DNA of 6,968 nucleotides from JAJPJX01 sp964568355 (GTDB taxonomy: Bacteria; Acidobacteriota; Terriglobia; Bryobacterales; Bryobacteraceae). Position numbers and translations under genes: made by a program. The DNA is taken from NCBI GenBank assembly GCA_964568355.1, contig CAZMRK010000040.1, positions 1 to 6,968 on the forward strand, given 5' to 3'. Numbering within the stretch: the stretch's first letter is position 1; every line of letters begins with the position of its first letter. Positions 5,104 to 6,968 of this stretch are shown one piece after another. The notes below the pieces were generated by a model. The model did no database searches. It saw only the letters and a program-made list of their open reading frames with translations, and was not told the DNA's origin.

Positions 5104-6259
5104 AGAGTTCCTGAAGCAGGCGTTCGAGCGCGGCCGAGTCGGGTAGACTGCCCTGAGCCATGGCGGCATTGCCGCCTCCGCGCCCACCTTCACGCGCGAA
5201 GGCTGCCTTGAGCTGCTTGCCGGCATCGACGCCGCTATCGGGCGAGGCCGCCAGAAGCAGGGACGGCGGCTGCTCGACCGCGGCGAGAAAAACTGCCTTG
5301 GGCTGCGCGGTGAAACTTTGGGCGAGGCTGCGTAATTCCTCCAGGCTTCCGGCTGGCAGTCTGCGGACGACGCGCCGGATACCGGCGGCATCGGGTGTCG
5401 CCGCATCGTAGAGTTCGCGGCCCTGGTAGCGTGCAAGATCCGAGGCGAGTTTGCGCCGGAGGCGATCGCCGCTGCGCGCGGCCTCGAGTTGGGCGGCGAC
5501 TAAGGCGGGTGTATCGTCCAGGGCGGCCGAGAAGCTCTGTGCGATGCGCGAGAGCGCGTCAAAATCGGCGCGGGCGCGGGCCACTGCCCGGCTGCCGCAG
5601 AGAAACTCCAGCCGCACCATATTGCGGATCTTTTCCTGCCGGCGGATGAGAATGGGGCCGATCTCGGCCGTGGAGCGGACATGAGTGCCGCCACATGCCG
5701 AGCGGTCCAGCCCGGTGATGGTCACCACGCGCAGCACGCCTTCGCGCTCGGAAGGCTTGCGCAGGGCGGCAGCCGTGACCGCGTCCTCGAAGGAAACGGT
5801 GATGGGGATGTTTTCGAAGACTGCCTGATTGGCTCGCTGTTCCGCCGCTACCAGGGTGGAGGGATCGACCGAGGAGACTTCCAGATCGATGGTGGAGAAA
5901 TCCTGGCCCAGGTGGAAGCTGGCCGTGCTCAGTCCGAAAAATTCCAGAAGTACGGCGGAGAGCAGGTGCTGGCCGCTGTGCTGCTGCATGTGATCGAAGC
6001 GCCGCTGCCAGTCGATGGCGCAGTCGACCTCACCCGCCTTGACGGAAGATCCGGTGAGGTGTGCGATGCGATCGCCCTCGTCCACAACCTCCAGGACAGG
6101 CACCCCGGCGATGCTTCCGGTATCGTACGGCTGGCCGCCGGAGGTGGGATAGAAAGCGGTGCGGTTCAGGTAGATTTTTCGGCCATCCGAGGCGCAGTCC
6201 ACCACCTGTGCCGGAAACTCCCGCAGATAGGAATCGTGATAATACAGCCGCTGGGTCAT
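5096..6259 (-). CDS. alanyl-tRNA editing protein, long AlaX type with DHHA1 domain
   Basis: The protein has 387 residues. It is a free-standing relative of the editing half of alanyl-tRNA synthetase, which removes Ser or Gly wrongly attached to tRNA-Ala in the cytoplasm. Residues 1-85 hold the N-terminal beta-barrel part with TAFYPTSGGQPYDTG. The zinc-site motifs are intact: H94-x3-H98 in QQHSGQHLL and C189-x3-H193 in SACGGTHV. A coiled segment (about 225-280) leads to a DHHA1/C-Ala domain (about 290-387) whose GGRGGG at 358-363, followed by AAMAQG, matches the glycine motif at the end of alanyl-tRNA synthetases. No aminoacylation domain is present, and the length is usual for AlaX-L. The ATG at 6259 overlaps the cdsA stop codon by four bases (ATGA), which indicates translational coupling and rules out the longer open frame that would run across cdsA. 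Confidence 0.92.
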   Translation of the reverse strand: MTQRLYYHDSYLREFPAQVVDCASDGRKIYLNRTAFYPTSGGQPYDTGSIAGVPVLEVVDEGDRIAHLTGSSVKAGEVDCAIDWQRRFDHMQQHSGQHLLSAVLLEFFGLSTASFHLGQDFSTIDLEVSSVDPSTLVAAEQRANQAVFENIPITVSFEDAVTAAALRKPSEREGVLRVVTITGLDRSACGGTHVRSTAEIGPILIRRQEKIRNMVRLEFLCGSRAVARARADFDALSRIAQSFSAALDDTPALVAAQLEAARSGDRLRRKLASDLARYQGRELYDAATPDAAGIRRVVRRLPAGSLEELRSLAQSFTAQPKAVFLAAVEQPPSLLLAASPDSGVDAGKQLKAAFAREGGRGGGNAAMAQGSLPDSAALERLLQELSR

Positions 6260-6968
6260 TGGACGAAACGTATGTACAGATATACCACCGGCAGGACGAA
6301 GAGCGTGCTGTCGACGCGATCGAGAAAGCCTCCATGCCCGGGTAGAATGGTGCCGCTGTCTTTGACGCCGGCGCCGCGCTTGATGGCGGATTCCGCCAGG
6401 TCGCCGAGCTGGCCGGCGATATTGGCCACGGCCGAGATCGCGATGGCTGCGGCGGCCGGCACCGAAGGAAGGAAACGGGCCAGATAGAAGACGCCGAACA
6501 GAACCGAGACCGCGACCGAAGCAATGGCTCCTTCCCAGGATTTTCCGGGGCTGATGCGCGGGGCCAGCTTGTGCCGCCCGAGCCGGCGGCCGACGTAGTA
6601 AGCTCCCGCGTCGCCGATCCAGCAGAGCACCAGGCCGAAGAGTAGCCAATAGGGACTGGCCCTGTGCAGTAGACTGGCGAACCTCCAGCAGCCGAAGATA
6701 TAGACCACACCGGTGACCAGCAGCGCGGCGCGAGGTAGCGCCTTGCCCAGGTCGGCTTGGCGCATTGCCAGGGTGAGCGCGAGGATGGCGCACCCGGCCA
6801 GAAGAGGCAGGGTGAACTCCGTGGGGACCAGCATGAGAGCCAGCCCGACGACGTAGCCCAGGGGTCCCGGGTCACCCATCTGGTAAGCGGCGGCGATCGA
6901 GGAATATTCCTGATAGCAGATGACAGCGACCAGGGAAGCGACCGCCGGAACCAGCCATGGCGGACCCC
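6256..6968 (-). CDS. cdsA: phosphatidate cytidylyltransferase (CDP-diacylglycerol synthase), 5' end missing
   Basis: This inner-membrane enzyme makes CDP-diacylglycerol from phosphatidate and CTP, the branch point for bacterial phospholipids. The window holds 236 codons plus a stop. The family signature is complete at 6307-6387: SAIKRGAGVKDSG followed by LPGHGGFLDRVDS, with the Lys, Asp and Gly-Gly-x-x-Asp-Arg positions conserved. Upstream are WIGDAGAYYVGRRLG and the ISPGKSWEGA segment, also diagnostic. Several hydrophobic segments cover the rest. An ATG at 6879 could be taken as the start, but the frame stays open to the right edge and reads GPPWLVPAVASLVAVICYQE, the usual CdsA second-helix region, so the true start is outside the window. 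The gene probably begins an operon with genes further right, and AlaX follows it with an ATGA overlap. Confidence 0.95.
   Translation of the reverse strand, partial: GPPWLVPAVASLVAVICYQEYSSIAAAYQMGDPGPLGYVVGLALMLVPTEFTLPLLAGCAILALTLAMRQADLGKALPRAALLVTGVVYIFGCWRFASLLHRASPYWLLFGLVLCWIGDAGAYYVGRRLGRHKLAPRISPGKSWEGAIASVAVSVLFGVFYLARFLPSVPAAAAIAISAVANIAGQLGDLAESAIKRGAGVKDSGTILPGHGGFLDRVDSTLFVLPVVYLYIRFVQ

Noticed and set aside
5681..6487. 268-codon plus-strand open frame
   Set aside because: It is antisense to the AlaX-type and cdsA genes, both of which have complete family motifs, and its own translation shows no recognisable domain.
6260..6793. N-terminal extension of the alanyl-tRNA editing frame by 178 codons
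   Set aside because: It lies wholly within cdsA in another frame. The AlaX family begins at the ATG at 6259, which overlaps the cdsA stop as ATGA.
1..6968. Defence system, mobile element, CRISPR array or biosynthetic cluster
   Set aside because: No integrase, transposase, nuclease, repeat-spacer pattern, terminal repeats or modular synthase motifs were found. All recognised genes are housekeeping or envelope types.

Overview
This is a GC-rich chromosomal window that looks like ordinary Gram-negative (diderm) core genome. It is dominated by envelope and lipid functions: an AsmA-family protein, an MlaD/MCE lipid-transport protein, a probable lipoprotein, a small two-helix membrane protein and CDP-diacylglycerol synthase. 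I saw no tRNA, rRNA, CRISPR array, insertion sequence or phage gene. Gene styles (the PadR-MlaD arrangement, weak or absent Shine-Dalgarno sites, -10-like hexamers placed just before ATG codons) fit Acidobacteriota, perhaps the Bryobacter/Solibacter side. That placement is an inference from style, not from a marker gene.

Layout from left to right. Positions 1-145 hold the possible first six codons of a leftward gene, a dyad just upstream of it, and a larger inverted repeat. Positions 146-1771 (-) encode an AsmA-family protein. Positions 1904-2518 (-) encode a PadR-type repressor of the YqjI kind. Positions 2519-2623 form a divergent regulatory region: a well-placed sigma70-type promoter for padR overlaid by three copies of an AT-rich GATATATC-like element. 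Three genes then run rightward: an MlaD/MCE protein (2624-3628), a probable lipoprotein with an SLBB-like tail (3647-4792) and a 79-residue membrane protein (4820-5059). These converge on a leftward pair, cdsA (open at the right edge) and an AlaX-type alanyl-tRNA editing protein, joined by an ATGA stop/start overlap.

How the genes may work together. The repressor probably controls itself and may also control the MlaD gene, since the only AT-rich dyad cluster in the window lies between them. MlaD and AsmA-like proteins both belong to families that handle lipid movement or outer-membrane assembly, so this could be a small envelope-homeostasis locus with a regulator whose closest recognised relative responds to metal. 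The cdsA-alaX pair is a separate transcription unit, linking phospholipid precursor synthesis with tRNA proofreading only by co-transcription. The most interesting points are the operator cluster, the five-fold 29-residue repeat in the MlaD tail, the possible leaderless starts of all three rightward genes, and the 16-bp palindrome that fills the gap in front of the lipoprotein gene. Nothing here is clearly a new biological system.
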